A stretch of 64,000 bases of DNA. Source: Rhodopseudomonas pentothenatexigens. Lineage in GTDB: Bacteria > Pseudomonadota > Alphaproteobacteria > Rhizobiales > Xanthobacteraceae. The notes beneath the pieces were generated by a model. That model saw nothing but the letters and a program-made list of their open reading frames with translations, was not told the origin of the DNA and made no database searches. Shown here in pieces: positions 43,359 to 52,288 of the stretch. Where the stretch lies: contig NZ_UFQQ01000002.1 in assembly GCF_900218015.1 (NCBI RefSeq), forward strand, positions 141,688 to 205,687, in the 5' to 3' direction. Positions within the stretch are counted from its first letter, which is position 1; each line of letters starts with the position of its first letter. The position numbers were made by a program, and so were the translations under genes.

Positions 43359-43385
43359 CTTGTATGATCGAAGCGGATGCTATAC
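43359..43385 (+). promoter_or_regulatory. Putative promoter of cspA
   Basis: CTTGTA and CTATAC are separated by 15 bases, close to the alphaproteobacterial housekeeping consensus (CTTGAC, CTATAT). Transcription would start near 43393 and leave a leader of about 120 bases, typical of cold-shock genes whose leader folds with temperature. Confidence 0.4.
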
Positions 43386-43511
43386 GGTGCAGGTCATTCG
43401 ATTAGCCGCTGTGCCTTTCTGAATGCGCCCGCGGGCTCCTTCCCAAAGTCATCGATTAGTTGAAACGTCACGTGCCATGTTGGCGCGGACGATGTGCTTT
43501 GGAGAATAGAA

Positions 43512-43721
43512 ATGACGACAGGTACCGTGAAGTGGTTCAACGGCCAAAAGGGTTTTGGCTTCATCGCCCCGAACGACGGCGGCAACGACGTGTTCGTGCA
43601 CATCAGCGCGGTTGAGCGCGCCGGGCTGTCCGGCCTCGCCGAAGGCCAGCAGGTCTCGTTCGAGGTCAAGGTCGACAGAATGCGCGGCAAGAGCAGCGCC
43701 GAAAACCTCGCGCTGGCTTGA
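43512..43721 (+). CDS. cspA: Cold-shock protein, CspA family
   Basis: 69 aa from the ATG at 43512 (SD GGAG). RNP1 KGFGFIAP and RNP2 DVFVHI are intact in an OB fold, so it binds single-stranded RNA and DNA as an RNA chaperone. It ends [10 protein letters not shown] long leader precedes it and a terminator follows at 43764-43795. Confidence 0.95.
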   Translation: MTTGTVKWFNGQKGFGFIAPNDGGNDVFVHISAVERAGLSGLAEGQQVSFEVKVDRMRGKSSAENLALA

Positions 43722-43763
43722 TCCGGCGTCTCCGTTTCACGGATGTACTGAAACGGCAGATGG

Positions 43764-43795
43764 GCCCGTTCGATCCTCGTGATCGGGCGGGTTTT
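43764..43795 (+). terminator. Rho-independent terminator after cspA
   Basis: GCCC (43764-43767) pairs with GGGC (43785-43788), with an inner GATC/GATC, followed by GGGTTTT. A second hairpin (CCGTTTCA/TGAAACGG, 43732-43756) precedes it. The downstream small gene may be read by leak-through or have its own promoter. Confidence 0.6.
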
Positions 43796-43821
43796 GCCGC
43801 GCGTGCCGAAAGGAAGCGGAT

Positions 43822-44058
43822 ATGAGCGATACCAAGACGACCACCCCCTCCCCGACCAGCATCGAACGGGCGCGCCGCAAGGCACTCGAGCAGCAGGAAG
43901 GCGCGCAGCGGATGGCCGAAATCGAACGCGAGGCCGTCGCCACGCGCAAGAACATGGCGCGGCTGCGCGAGCTGCGGCTCGCCCGCGAGGCCGAACAGGC
44001 CGCCGCCGCCTCGGACGCGGCGCCGGCACCGAAGAAGCGGACCCGCAAGACGTCCTGA
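43822..44058 (+). CDS. Small basic helical protein
   Basis: 78 aa. Highly charged, with one long amphipathic helix (SIERARRKALEQQEGAQRMAE and onward) and a Lys/Arg tail (PKKRTRKTS). No domain is recognised. It lies 100 bases after cspA and 50 bases before the next small gene on the same strand, so it may be part of a cold-shock transcript. Coding-like codon use and an AAGGAAGCGG SD support it. Confidence 0.7.
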   Translation: MSDTKTTTPSPTSIERARRKALEQQEGAQRMAEIEREAVATRKNMARLRELRLAREAEQAAAASDAAPAPKKRTRKTS

Positions 44059-44107
44059 GTCCGACATGAGCGGTGCGCCGCTGGCGCGGTCCCGGCTGGA
44101 GACGACG

Positions 44108-44305
44108 ATGGCGACCGTCGACGATTTCAAACTGATCCGCGACATCCAGAGTAACGGCGGCCGCCGCCAGGTGTTCGGTGCGCGCGAGCGGAAGCCGTTC
44201 GAAGACCTGGTCGAGCTCGGCTGGCTGAAGCGCGCCTCGGTCGATCCACGCTCGACCCACTATCAGATCACCGATCGCGGCGTCGCCGCTGCGCTCAGAA
44301 GCTGA
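44108..44305 (+). CDS. Small protein with winged-helix-like fold
   Basis: 65 aa from the ATG at 44108 (SD CTGGAG); an ATG at 44066 would add 14 residues. The pattern FKLIRDIQSNGGRR then PFEDLVELGWLKRAS and THYQITDRGVAAAL is that of a small winged helix. Its length leaves room only for the DNA-binding part, so it could be a regulator or a remnant. It overlaps the end of the converging lipoprotein gene by 11 bases. Confidence 0.6.
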   Translation: MATVDDFKLIRDIQSNGGRRQVFGARERKPFEDLVELGWLKRASVDPRSTHYQITDRGVAAALRS

Positions 44306-44720
44306 CGCAGCTCGGCCGCACCGAGACCATCACCGCCTGCTGCTTGAAGCGCTGCTTGTAGGCTTCGGCGATGGCGCTGAGCGCCGCGCGCCTGACCGAA
44401 TCTTCGGCGAACACCAGCGTCACCAGCTTGGCTTTCTCGCGGACGACGTGGCCGCGCTCGCCGTCGCGCCACTGCCCGACGCCGTCGACCACCGTCAGCC
44501 CGTCCGGAAACCGCGGTGTGATTTCCTCGGCGGTGAAGCGCTTGAATTCCGCATCGCTGACGCCGAGCCGGTCGCCGATGTTGCGGCCGAACGCCAGCTC
44601 GGCGCTGAGCATCGGCTGCGACGGCGGCAGGCACGCCGGCGCCGGCAGAGCGGCACAGCCCGCGAGCGTCGCTGCAGCGAGGCAGGCCACCAACCACCGC
44701 ATCATCATCGGCTTCGGCAT
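44295..44720 (-). CDS. DUF3574 lipoprotein
   Basis: 141 aa. The lipobox LAGC follows MRWLVACLAAAT. The mature domain matches the DUF3574 pattern: SAELAFGRNIGDRLGVSDAEF, FPDGLTVVDGVGQWRD and AYKQRFKQQAVMVS. The family is periplasmic and of unknown function. It lies 4 bases after the TetR stop on the same strand, so the two are likely co-transcribed. Confidence 0.82.
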   Translation of the reverse strand: MPKPMMMRWLVACLAAATLAGCAALPAPACLPPSQPMLSAELAFGRNIGDRLGVSDAEFKRFTAEEITPRFPDGLTVVDGVGQWRDGERGHVVREKAKLVTLVFAEDSVRRAALSAIAEAYKQRFKQQAVMVSVRPSCVSF

Positions 44721-44724
44721 CGTC

Positions 44725-45357
44725 TCAATCTCGTCGCAGCGTCTTCAGATAGGCGCATAGCATGTCGGCGACCGAATCCGCATAGGCGGTGATCGCGGCG
44801 GCTGCGCGGGGGCGGCTGGAGAAATCCTTGCCGAGCGCAGCGATGGTGCGGCCGATCAGCTCGGCCGCGCGAGCCCGCGTCGCCTCTGAACTCTGCGGCG
44901 CCGCCTCGCGCAGGAATGCCGCCATCGTTCCGTCCATCGCCTTGCGCGCGGCGCGGGCTTCCGGCGCGTCGCGATACAGCGGCGCGGCATCGTCGAGCGC
45001 GCCGCGGACTTCGGCTTCGTCGCATTCGGACTGGATGAAGGCGTGCACCAGCCGGCGCAGCCGCTTCGGCGGCGGATCGCGGCGATCTTCGAGGATGTCG
45101 CGCAGCATCTGTGAGGTCTGCCGCCACTCGTCGCTCTGCAGCCGGAACAGGATCGCGGCCTTGTTGGGGAAGTACTGATACAGCGAGCCGACGCTGACGC
45201 CGGCTTTGTCGGCGACCCGCGCCGTGGTGAAGCGCTGCGCGCCCTGCTTCGCCAAAACCTGAACAGCCGCCTCCAGAATGGCCGCGACCAACTCCGTCGA
45301 GCGCGCCTGCTGCGGCTGTTTTCGCGTGGAGATTGAGCCACTTCGGCGTTCGGCCAT
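44725..45357 (-). CDS. TetR-family regulator
   Basis: 210 aa from the ATG at 45357. The N-terminal HTH (FTTARVADKAGVSVGSLYQYFPNK) is canonical, and the helical C-terminal ligand domain ends AYLKTLRRD. It is divergent from a methyltransferase gene with a palindrome between them. It probably represses itself and the divergent gene until a ligand binds. Confidence 0.9.
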   Translation of the reverse strand: MAERRSGSISTRKQPQQARSTELVAAILEAAVQVLAKQGAQRFTTARVADKAGVSVGSLYQYFPNKAAILFRLQSDEWRQTSQMLRDILEDRRDPPPKRLRRLVHAFIQSECDEAEVRGALDDAAPLYRDAPEARAARKAMDGTMAAFLREAAPQSSEATRARAAELIGRTIAALGKDFSSRPRAAAAITAYADSVADMLCAYLKTLRRD

Positions 45358-45384
45358 GAGCGCCCCGGGGAATGCGATTAGCGA

Positions 45385-45404
45385 ATGCGAATATTTATTC
45401 GTAT
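45385..45404. promoter_or_regulatory. Palindromic operator between tetR and the methyltransferase gene
   Basis: ATGCGAATA-TT-TATTCGTAT; the inner 14 bases (45388-45401) are perfectly symmetrical and the 9-base arms have one mismatch. Its place in a 96-base divergent spacer is typical for TetR operators. Confidence 0.6.
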
Positions 45405-45453
45405 TTCTGAGGACGCGCAACATCGCGCTGATCACTCCCTGTTGGAGTTCGCA

Positions 45454-46104
45454 ATGACCACCCTGACCACCTCACCCCTGGCCCCGCTGCTGGCACGATT
45501 GTTCGACGAAGCCGACGCCGCCCAGCCGCAGCTCGACCGGCTCCCGCCCGACACGATGTCGTTGATGCGCAGCAAGACCGACTACGCGACGCTGTACGGC
45601 CGGCTGAAGGACTACGCGCTGGCGGTGTCGCCCGAGACCGGCGCGCTGCTCTACATGCTGGCGCGAAGCTGCCGCGCCCGGACGATCGTCGAGTTCGGCA
45701 CCTCGTTCGGCATTTCGACGCTGCATCTGGCCGCAGCGCTACGCGACAATGGCGGCGGCCGGCTGATCACCACCGAGTTCGAGCACGCCAAGATGGTCCG
45801 TGCCGAGGCCAACCTAGAAGCCGGCGACCTCGCCGATCTGGTCGAATTCCGCGAAGGCGACGCGCTGCAGACCCTCAGCAAGGATCTGCCCGACCGCATC
45901 GATCTCGTGCTGCTCGACGGCGCCAAGGCGTTGTATGCGGAGATTCTCGACCGGCTCGAAAGCCGGCTTGCGCCCGGCGCGCTGATCGTCGCCGACAATG
46001 CCGATCACTGCCCGGACTATCTCGCCCGGGTGCGCGATCCGGCCAACGGCTATCTGTCGGTGCCGTTCGCGGCCGATGTCGAGCTGTCGATGCGGCTCGG
46101 CTGA
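45454..46104 (+). CDS. SAM-dependent O-methyltransferase-like protein
   Basis: 216 aa from the ATG at 45454. Class I methyltransferase motif I is IVEFGTSFGISTLHLA, acidic motif II is GGRLITTEFEHAK, and LVLLDGAKALY follows. This matches the catechol/caffeoyl-CoA O-methyltransferase group. Substrate unknown; the divergent TetR regulator implies inducible expression, perhaps for detoxification of an aromatic compound. Confidence 0.88.
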   Translation: MTTLTTSPLAPLLARLFDEADAAQPQLDRLPPDTMSLMRSKTDYATLYGRLKDYALAVSPETGALLYMLARSCRARTIVEFGTSFGISTLHLAAALRDNGGGRLITTEFEHAKMVRAEANLEAGDLADLVEFREGDALQTLSKDLPDRIDLVLLDGAKALYAEILDRLESRLAPGALIVADNADHCPDYLARVRDPANGYLSVPFAADVELSMRLG

Positions 46105-46465
46105 TCATTTCGACGGGGCGCCCGCCCCGTGGTCTGCCGCCGGCAGCGCCGGCCGTAAGCGTTCAACGTCAATCAACGCACGTCCCGATCCATCGCGATC
46201 GGCGTGCGCTGATGGCGCCGCCGATCGCGGATCAGCCTGGAGACTCCCATGGCCGTCCGTTCGATCGACGCCCGCCTCGCCCCGACCCTGTCTTTGCGCC
46301 GCCGGCTGGCGCTGCACATCTGCCTCGTCCTCACCGCGATCGCGGCGCTGATCCCGCCGCACGCCTCGCCGACCCATGCGCCGGTTCTGATCGGCGCGCG
46401 CCTGCTGCTGGGTGTGATCGACTATGTGAGGCGTCGGAGCGCGACGCGATGCGGCTGCAGCGCTT
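46105..46465. other. Mostly non-coding gap with one doubtful small ORF
   Basis: 360 bases between the methyltransferase and the MFS gene. The only candidate is the ORF beginning at 46249. No strong terminator or palindrome is seen beyond short GC-rich matches. Confidence 0.4.
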
Positions 46466-46545
46466 TCAAGCGCTGCGGTCGCGGGTCGCGACCACCACCA
46501 TGCACAGCGCCAGCGCCAGCACCGCGGTCGAGACGTAGCCGTTGA
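46249..46545 (+). CDS. Doubtful small membrane protein ORF
   Basis: 98 codons beginning MAVRSIDARLAPTLSLRRRL with a hydrophobic segment (HICLVLTAIAALIPP) and a SD-like CTGGAGACTCCC before the ATG. The last third becomes Arg/Cys-rich and overlaps the 3' end of the MFS gene, where it looks like antisense sequence. It may be a frameshifted small membrane gene. Confidence 0.25.
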   Translation: MAVRSIDARLAPTLSLRRRLALHICLVLTAIAALIPPHASPTHAPVLIGARLLLGVIDYVRRRSATRCGCSAFKRCGRGSRPPPCTAPAPAPRSRRSR

Positions 46546-47614
46546 CGCGCAGCAGCCCGGCCGCGAACAGCGCGCCACCGACCGCCGAGCCGATCGCCTG
46601 GCCGACATACAGCACAGACGTATTCAGCGACACCGTCGCGCCGGCGAGCATCGGATCGGCCGTGACCAGCCGAACCTGCTGCATCGAGTTCGATGCCGCG
46701 AAGCCGAGCCCCCACACCGCCACCGCGGCCGCCATCACGGCAAAATGTCCGGCCGCGAAGGTCCAGCCGGCGACGCCCGCCAGCATCAGCGAGGTGAACA
46801 GCGCCGAGGTGCGATACGCGCCCCAGCCGTCGACGATGCGGCTGGCGATGATGTTGCCGACGAAGCCGCAGACGCCGTAGATCGCGAACACCAGCGCGAT
46901 CTCGCGCGGCCCGGCGCCGGTCAACCCGGTGAGCAGCGGCCCGAAGAAGGTGAACACCACGAACTGCCCGGAGGTCTGCAGCGACGACACCCCGAGCAGC
47001 GTCAGGATGCGGCGGCTGCGCCCCACCGCCGCCCAGGTGCGCAGGCTCACCGGCGCTGCGGTCAGGCCGCCCGGCAGCCGCAGCCATAACAGGATGAAGC
47101 TGATCAGGCCGATGCCGCCGACCGTCAGGTAGGCGCCGCGCCAGCCGGCATGATCGGCCGCGAAGGTCACCAGCGGCACGCCGAGCGCCACCGCCAGCGA
47201 CCAGCCGAGAAACACATACGCCATGGTGCCGCCGCGGCTCTCAGGCGGCACGATCAACGCCACCGCGCCCGCGGCCTGCGGCGTGTACAGCGCGCCGACC
47301 GCGAGCATCGCCAGTCGCACCACCAGCAGCACTGCATAGTTCGGCGCAAGGGCGGAGGCGAGATTGCCGAGCGCCAGCACCGCCAGGGTCCCCGTCAGCA
47401 GCAGCCGGCGGTCGATCCGGCTGGTCAGCCACGCGGTGAGCGGAGATCCGATGCACAGCACGATCGCCCCGAAGGTGATGAGCAGCCCGGCGTCGCGGAT
47501 CGTCACGCCGAGCCCGGCCGCCAGATCCGGCAACATGCCCGCCGGCGCCAGAACCGAGGTTCCGGTGACGAAATTGCCGAGCATCAGGGCGGGGGGAGCG
47601 AATTTGCGGGACAC
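46466..47614 (-). CDS. MFS transporter, DHA1-like
   Basis: 382 aa, twelve predicted membrane segments. The family motif between helices 2 and 3 is SPLTAWLTSRIDRRLLLTG, and PPESRGGTMAYVFLGWSLAV is present. Drug- or metabolite-proton antiporters of this type are common. Substrate unknown. The start at 47614 lacks a strong SD. Confidence 0.85.
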   Translation of the reverse strand: MSRKFAPPALMLGNFVTGTSVLAPAGMLPDLAAGLGVTIRDAGLLITFGAIVLCIGSPLTAWLTSRIDRRLLLTGTLAVLALGNLASALAPNYAVLLVVRLAMLAVGALYTPQAAGAVALIVPPESRGGTMAYVFLGWSLAVALGVPLVTFAADHAGWRGAYLTVGGIGLISFILLWLRLPGGLTAAPVSLRTWAAVGRSRRILTLLGVSSLQTSGQFVVFTFFGPLLTGLTGAGPREIALVFAIYGVCGFVGNIIASRIVDGWGAYRTSALFTSLMLAGVAGWTFAAGHFAVMAAAVAVWGLGFAASNSMQQVRLVTADPMLAGATVSLNTSVLYVGQAIGSAVGGALFAAGLLRVNGYVSTAVLALALCMVVVATRDRSA

Positions 47615-47735
47615 TTCCAGAGGCTAGCAGGGTTTTCATGCAAGTGCATTAAAATTCTGCGGGTCGAAGATGCGAGGCCCCGAAAGGGGCGAAATCCGAG
47701 TTTGCAAGTTTGCGCAAATATGATAACTGTCTGTT

Positions 47736-48866
47736 ATGAATGGAAATTTCTCTACATTTCGGACTCCGGCTCAGCTAATCGAAGCCCTTCTGAGGGAAAA
47801 AGGTTGGACGAATCGCGTCTTCGCTTTGGTCCTCGGTTTAGATGAGGCAACCACGTCACGCATCGTAAACGGCAAGCGCGATGTGGACGCGGCGCTGGCA
47901 GTAGCTCTTGAGGAAGCGCTTAATGTTCCGGCTGAACATTTTCTGGAACTGCAACAGAGCTACGATTTAGCGCAGGCGAGGCTGGCAGCTCCCCATGATC
48001 CGGTTAGGGAGCTTCGCGCTCACTTATTCGGGAAGCTGCCTATCGCTGAAATGATCAAACGAGGCTGGATTCACGCTAAAGACGTCAGGGACCCTTTGGT
48101 CCAATCTGAACTAGTTCGATTTTTCGGCGTAAATCGCATTGAAGACATCGAAATACTCCCCCACGCCGCAAAGAAAACAGACGTAAAGAACGAGCCGACA
48201 CCGGTTCAGTTAGCGTGGCTTTATCGAGTCAAGAAGATTGCTGGTGAAATGCTTGTGGCTAGGTACAGCCACGAAGCATTGCTAGCAACGATGCCAAGGC
48301 TAAAGCAGCTCCTACTGTCACCCGAAGAGGCCCGCAAAGTCCCGCGGCTTCTGGCAGAGTGCGGAGTTCGCTTCCTAATTGTCGAAAGTTTGCCGAGCGC
48401 AAAGATTGATGGCGTGTGCTTCTGGCTAAACGAGAAGTCGCCAGTCATCGCTCTTTCCATGCGCTTTGATCGCATCGACAACTTTTGGTTCGTTTTACGC
48501 CACGAGATTGAGCACGTCTTACAAGAACATGGCAAAACTCGAATAATGCTTGATGCTGACCTTGAGGGTGAGGACTCGTTAATTGATGAGGAAGAGGCCG
48601 CAGCCAACCAAGCTGCAGCCGAATTTTGCGTCCCTCAGTCAAAGATGAATGCATTTATAGCACGTAAAGCGCCGTTCTTTTACGAACGCGACATCCTTGC
48701 TTTCGCGAAAATGATCAACGTGCACCCAGGCCTGATTGCGGGACAGATTAGACGTCGGACTAACAGGTATGACAGATTTGGGAATTACCTCGTAAAAGTG
48801 CGTGCATCAGTACTACCGAGCTCCATTTCTGACGGATGGGGCAACGTATATCCAATCGAGCAATAG
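47736..48866 (+). CDS. HigA-like XRE regulator fused to ImmA/IrrE metallopeptidase
   Basis: 376 aa. The N-terminal HTH (LIEALLREKGWTNRVFALVLG and DEATTSRIVNGKRDVD) is followed by a linker and an ImmA/IrrE-type zinc protease with H256-E257-x-x-H260 (LRHEIEHVLQEHG) and a downstream Glu-rich block (DEEEAAANQAAAEFCVP). Proteins of this type either act as antitoxins or cleave a repressor under stress. The sequence is clearly lower in GC than surrounding genes, indicating acquisition. A hairpin CCCC-GAAA-GGGG and AT-rich DNA lie upstream. It is followed within 6 bases by a second gene on the same strand. Confidence 0.88.
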   Translation: MNGNFSTFRTPAQLIEALLREKGWTNRVFALVLGLDEATTSRIVNGKRDVDAALAVALEEALNVPAEHFLELQQSYDLAQARLAAPHDPVRELRAHLFGKLPIAEMIKRGWIHAKDVRDPLVQSELVRFFGVNRIEDIEILPHAAKKTDVKNEPTPVQLAWLYRVKKIAGEMLVARYSHEALLATMPRLKQLLLSPEEARKVPRLLAECGVRFLIVESLPSAKIDGVCFWLNEKSPVIALSMRFDRIDNFWFVLRHEIEHVLQEHGKTRIMLDADLEGEDSLIDEEEAAANQAAAEFCVPQSKMNAFIARKAPFFYERDILAFAKMINVHPGLIAGQIRRRTNRYDRFGNYLVKVRASVLPSSISDGWGNVYPIEQ

Positions 48867-48871
48867 GACGG

Positions 48872-49354
48872 ATGATGTCAAAGAAGCGCGAGATGCAACG
48901 CCTGATCCGGTCTTACAAAGACGAGACTGGGGAACGCGTTGTCGACATGAAGAGAGTCGCGAAGTGGGCAGCCGGCAAGGGCTGGCCTCTTCCAATCCCG
49001 CAAGACCCTTTAGAGTTGTTGGCGAAGCAATTCGCTGATGCGGCTCGCGAGGAGACGAAGCGCGACCTTGCTACTGGTCGTCCATACCGAGTGAATCACT
49101 CCTTCGTGGAACGACGCGGTGGCCAACAACTTCACCTCTGGATTGATATCGACGAGGCTGAACGTGGACCGTTTCTCAAATCTGCGGTGACACGGCGAGA
49201 GCAGATGGTGGGTGACGGTCTTCAATTAACACTGGACATCATGCATTGGAACTCGATCAATGCTGACAAAGAACCAATCGATCTACCAATGGATCTGACT
49301 TTCGACATTGAGCTCAGACTGAATGCGCCCGATGACGATGAAGAGGCGGCCTAA
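48872..49354 (+). CDS. Unknown partner of the XRE-ImmA protein
   Basis: 160 aa from the ATG at 48872 (AGGACG SD); a second ATG follows immediately. Helical basic N-terminus (MMSKKREMQRLIRSYKDETG) and a beta-rich acidic C-terminus (DLTFDIELRLNAPDDDEEAA). I know no domain in it. It is tightly spaced to the XRE-ImmA gene, shares its lower GC and is followed by a hairpin, so the two form a module. It could be a toxin, a protease substrate or an effector. Confidence 0.7.
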   Translation: MMSKKREMQRLIRSYKDETGERVVDMKRVAKWAAGKGWPLPIPQDPLELLAKQFADAAREETKRDLATGRPYRVNHSFVERRGGQQLHLWIDIDEAERGPFLKSAVTRREQMVGDGLQLTLDIMHWNSINADKEPIDLPMDLTFDIELRLNAPDDDEEAA

Positions 49355-49364
49355 GAGCCGCCTC
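49343..49364 (+). terminator. Hairpin around the stop codon of the partner gene
   Basis: GAGGCGGC pairs with GCCGCCTC across a 6-base loop that contains the TAA stop. It is followed by ACCTCAGTTTTC, a weak T-run. It probably ends the XRE-ImmA transcript. Confidence 0.6.
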
Positions 49365-49593
49365 ACCTCAGTTTTCAGCGACCTATGGAGGCACCCCGCC
49401 GACCTTGCGCGTGACCTGCCCCTGCTCGGCTGAGCCTCAGATTAACAGATCCAACGAGATCGGAAGCTTCGGCACAAATTAACAAGACGAAAGAATCCCG
49501 ATGTAAGTACAGAGATTCGGGCACCAACCAATACTGTTTTTTGTATGTGATAATCTTTTAGAGAAAATCCGGACATGACGATGCGAGGTGGTC

Positions 49594-50067
49594 ATGGGTG
49601 ACGGCTACAATTTCAAGATTCTTCAATCAGAAATTCTCAAGCTGAGTAGAGCAACAGACTGGATCACAGCCTGTCGAGAGTGGGTGCTGATTGATATTTA
49701 TGAATCTGACCATCAAGAGACGTGCCTTTGTCAGCACTATCCAATAATCGAAATATGCGTAATTAAGAACACCATCACTCAAGTCACAGCCGAAGTGGGG
49801 AATGTATGTGTAAAGCGGTTCATGGGCATTCGCTCGGACCTGATCTTCGCGGCATTGAAGCGAATTCGACGAGACGTCACAAAGTCACTCAATGAAGATT
49901 CGATCGCATTTTTTTACAGGGCAAATCTGTTCAATTCCTGGGAGTATGGTTTTCTCCAAGACACCAAACAGAGACGAAATCTCAGCTCGGCTCAAATGAG
50001 AATACGTGTTGGATTGAATCAGCGGGTCATCGACGCAGTCGCACGGCGAGGGATTCAAGGAAGCTAA
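49594..50067 (+). CDS. Cys-rich hypothetical protein of the mobile gene pool
   Basis: 157 aa from the ATG at 49594 (GTG at 49588 also possible). CLC in [20 protein letters not shown] and C in VGNVCVKRF suggest a zinc-binding knuckle; the pattern of an N-terminal treble-cysteine region followed by [17 protein letters not shown] recurs in proteins scattered in genomic islands. No known activity. Low GC, like the XRE-ImmA module before it, and no strand partner. It ends 130 bases before thrS. Confidence 0.6.
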   Translation: MGDGYNFKILQSEILKLSRATDWITACREWVLIDIYESDHQETCLCQHYPIIEICVIKNTITQVTAEVGNVCVKRFMGIRSDLIFAALKRIRRDVTKSLNEDSIAFFYRANLFNSWEYGFLQDTKQRRNLSSAQMRIRVGLNQRVIDAVARRGIQGS

Positions 50068-50113
50068 AATATGCCAAGCTGGACACCCCTCGCCCGAAAA
50101 CCACTGGACAATC

Positions 50114-50141
50114 CTTGAATCGTCCGATTCCCCTGCTATAC
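50114..50141 (+). promoter_or_regulatory. Probable thrS promoter
   Basis: CTTGAA and CTATAC are separated by exactly 16 bases, a near-ideal alphaproteobacterial sigma-70 promoter. The transcript leader of about 50 bases contains a CCTGCG/CGCAGG hairpin (50158-50175) just before the ribosome-binding site. Confidence 0.6.
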
Positions 50142-50197
50142 AGCCCCTTTCCGCTTACCTGCGCTCGTACGCAGGAGTGAGCCAGAGGAGCCTTCCG

Positions 50198-52276
50198 ATG
50201 ACCGACAAGACTTCGGGCGACAAGCTTTCGGGCGACAAGCCTTCCGCGTCCACCTCCGGCTTCCAATACACGCTCTCCAACCTCAAGCCGGTAGCCCCCA
50301 TGGACCAGATCACCATCACCTTCCCCGACGGCAAGACCCGCGAATACCCCCGCGGCACCACCGGGCTCGACATCGCCAAGGGCATTTCGCCCTCGCTCGC
50401 CAAGCGCACCGTCGTGATGGCGCTGAACGGCACGCTGACCGATCTCGCCGATCCGATCGAAGACAACGCCGCCATCGACTTCGTCGCCCGCGACGACGGC
50501 CGCGCGCTGGAACTGATCCGGCACGATTGCGCCCACGTGCTCGCCGAAGCGGTGCAGAGCCTGTGGCCGGGCACCCAGGTCACGATCGGCCCGGTGATCG
50601 AGAACGGCTTCTACTACGACTTCTTCCGCAACGAGCCGTTCACCCCGGAAGACTTCGCCGCGATCGAGAAGAAGATGCGCGAGATCATCGCGCGCGACAA
50701 ACCGTTCACCAAGGAAGTCTGGACCCGCGACGAAGCCAAGAAGGTGTTCGCCGACAACGGCGAGGCGTTCAAGGTCGAGCTGGTCGACGCCATTCCCGAA
50801 GACCAGACCATCAAGATCTACAAGCAGGGCGAGTGGTTCGATCTGTGCCGCGGCCCGCACATGACCTCGACCGGCAAGATCGGCACCGCCTTCAAGCTGA
50901 TGAAGGTGGCCGGCGCGTATTGGCGCGGCGACAGCAACAACCCGATGCTGACCCGGATCTACGGCACTGCCTGGGCCAAGCAGGAAGATCTCGACGCCTA
51001 CCTGCACCAGATCGAGGAAGCCGAGAAGCGCGACCACCGCAAGCTCGGCCGTGAACTCGACCTGTTCCACTTCCAGGAGGAAGGTCCGGGCGTTGTGTTC
51101 TGGCACGCCAAGGGCTGGAGCCTGTTCCAGTCACTGGTCGGCTACATGCGCCGGCGCCTCGCGGGCGACTACGACGAGGTCAACGCGCCGCAGATCCTCG
51201 ACAAGGTGCTGTGGGAAACCTCGGGGCACTGGGAGTGGTACCGCGAGAACATGTTCGCGGCGCAATCGGCCGGCGAGGACGCCGAAGACAAGCGCTGGTT
51301 CGCGCTGAAGCCGATGAACTGTCCCGGCCACGTCCAGATCTTCAAGCACGGCCTGAAGAGCTACCGCGACCTGCCGCTGCGGATGGCCGAGTTCGGCGTG
51401 GTACATCGCTACGAGCCGTCGGGCGCGATGCACGGCCTGATGCGGGTGCGCGGCTTCACCCAGGACGACGCCCACGTGTTCTGCACCGAGGCGCAGCTCG
51501 CCGAGGAGTGCATCAAGATCAACGACCTGATCCTGTCGACCTATTCGGACTTCGGCTTCGAGGGCGAACTGACGGTGAAGCTGTCGACCCGGCCCGACAA
51601 GCGGGTCGGCACCGACGAGATGTGGGATCACGCCGAGCGCGTGATGGCCACGGTGCTGTCCGAGATCAAGGCCAAGGGCGGCAACCGCATCAAGACCGAG
51701 ATCAACCCGGGCGAAGGCGCGTTCTACGGGCCGAAGTTCGAATACGTGCTGCGCGACGCGATCGGCCGCGACTGGCAGTGCGGCACCACGCAGGTCGACT
51801 TCAACCTGCCGGAACGGTTCGGCGCGTTCTACATCGACGCCGACGGCGCCAAGAAGGCGCCGGTGATGGTGCATCGCGCGATCTGCGGCTCGATGGAGCG
51901 CTTCACCGGCATCCTGATCGAGCACTACGCCGGCAACTTCCCGCTGTGGCTGGCGCCGGTGCAGGTCGTCGTCACCACGATCACGTCGGAAGGCGACGAG
52001 TACGCCAAGAAGGTGCTGGCGGCGCTGCGCAAGGCCGGCCTGCGCGCCGACATCGATCTGCGCAACGAGAAGATCAACTTCAAGGTGCGCGAGCATTCGC
52101 TCGCCAAGGTCCCCGCCCTGCTGGTGGTCGGCAAGAAGGAAGCCGAGACCCACTCGGTCTCCGTCCGCCGCCTCGGCAGCGAGGGCCAGAAGGTGATGCC
52201 GACCGACGAGGCGATCGCCGCGCTGGTCGACGAGGCGACCCCGCCGGATGTCAAGCGGATGCGCGGGGCGGCCTGA
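50198..52276 (+). CDS. thrS: Threonyl-tRNA synthetase
   Basis: 692 aa from the ATG at 50198 (SD GAGGAG). TGS-like N-terminal domain ([21 protein letters not shown]), editing domain with HxxxH ([11 protein letters not shown]), class II catalytic motifs ([10 protein letters not shown] and [21 protein letters not shown]) and anticodon-binding domain ([17 protein letters not shown]). The extra N-terminal 35 residues carry the repeat SGDK ([14 protein letters not shown]); a shorter form beginning [11 protein letters not shown] is the classical start. Charges threonine to tRNA-Thr. Confidence 0.96.
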   Translation: MTDKTSGDKLSGDKPSASTSGFQYTLSNLKPVAPMDQITITFPDGKTREYPRGTTGLDIAKGISPSLAKRTVVMALNGTLTDLADPIEDNAAIDFVARDDGRALELIRHDCAHVLAEAVQSLWPGTQVTIGPVIENGFYYDFFRNEPFTPEDFAAIEKKMREIIARDKPFTKEVWTRDEAKKVFADNGEAFKVELVDAIPEDQTIKIYKQGEWFDLCRGPHMTSTGKIGTAFKLMKVAGAYWRGDSNNPMLTRIYGTAWAKQEDLDAYLHQIEEAEKRDHRKLGRELDLFHFQEEGPGVVFWHAKGWSLFQSLVGYMRRRLAGDYDEVNAPQILDKVLWETSGHWEWYRENMFAAQSAGEDAEDKRWFALKPMNCPGHVQIFKHGLKSYRDLPLRMAEFGVVHRYEPSGAMHGLMRVRGFTQDDAHVFCTEAQLAEECIKINDLILSTYSDFGFEGELTVKLSTRPDKRVGTDEMWDHAERVMATVLSEIKAKGGNRIKTEINPGEGAFYGPKFEYVLRDAIGRDWQCGTTQVDFNLPERFGAFYIDADGAKKAPVMVHRAICGSMERFTGILIEHYAGNFPLWLAPVQVVVTTITSEGDEYAKKVLAALRKAGLRADIDLRNEKINFKVREHSLAKVPALLVVGKKEAETHSVSVRRLGSEGQKVMPTDEAIAALVDEATPPDVKRMRGAA

Positions 52277-52288
52277 CCGAGACCAAGT

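Noticed and set aside
47640-50067. Prophage or integrative element
   Set aside because: Only the lower GC supports it. No integrase, phage structural gene or flanking direct repeat (att) was found, and no tRNA is next to it.
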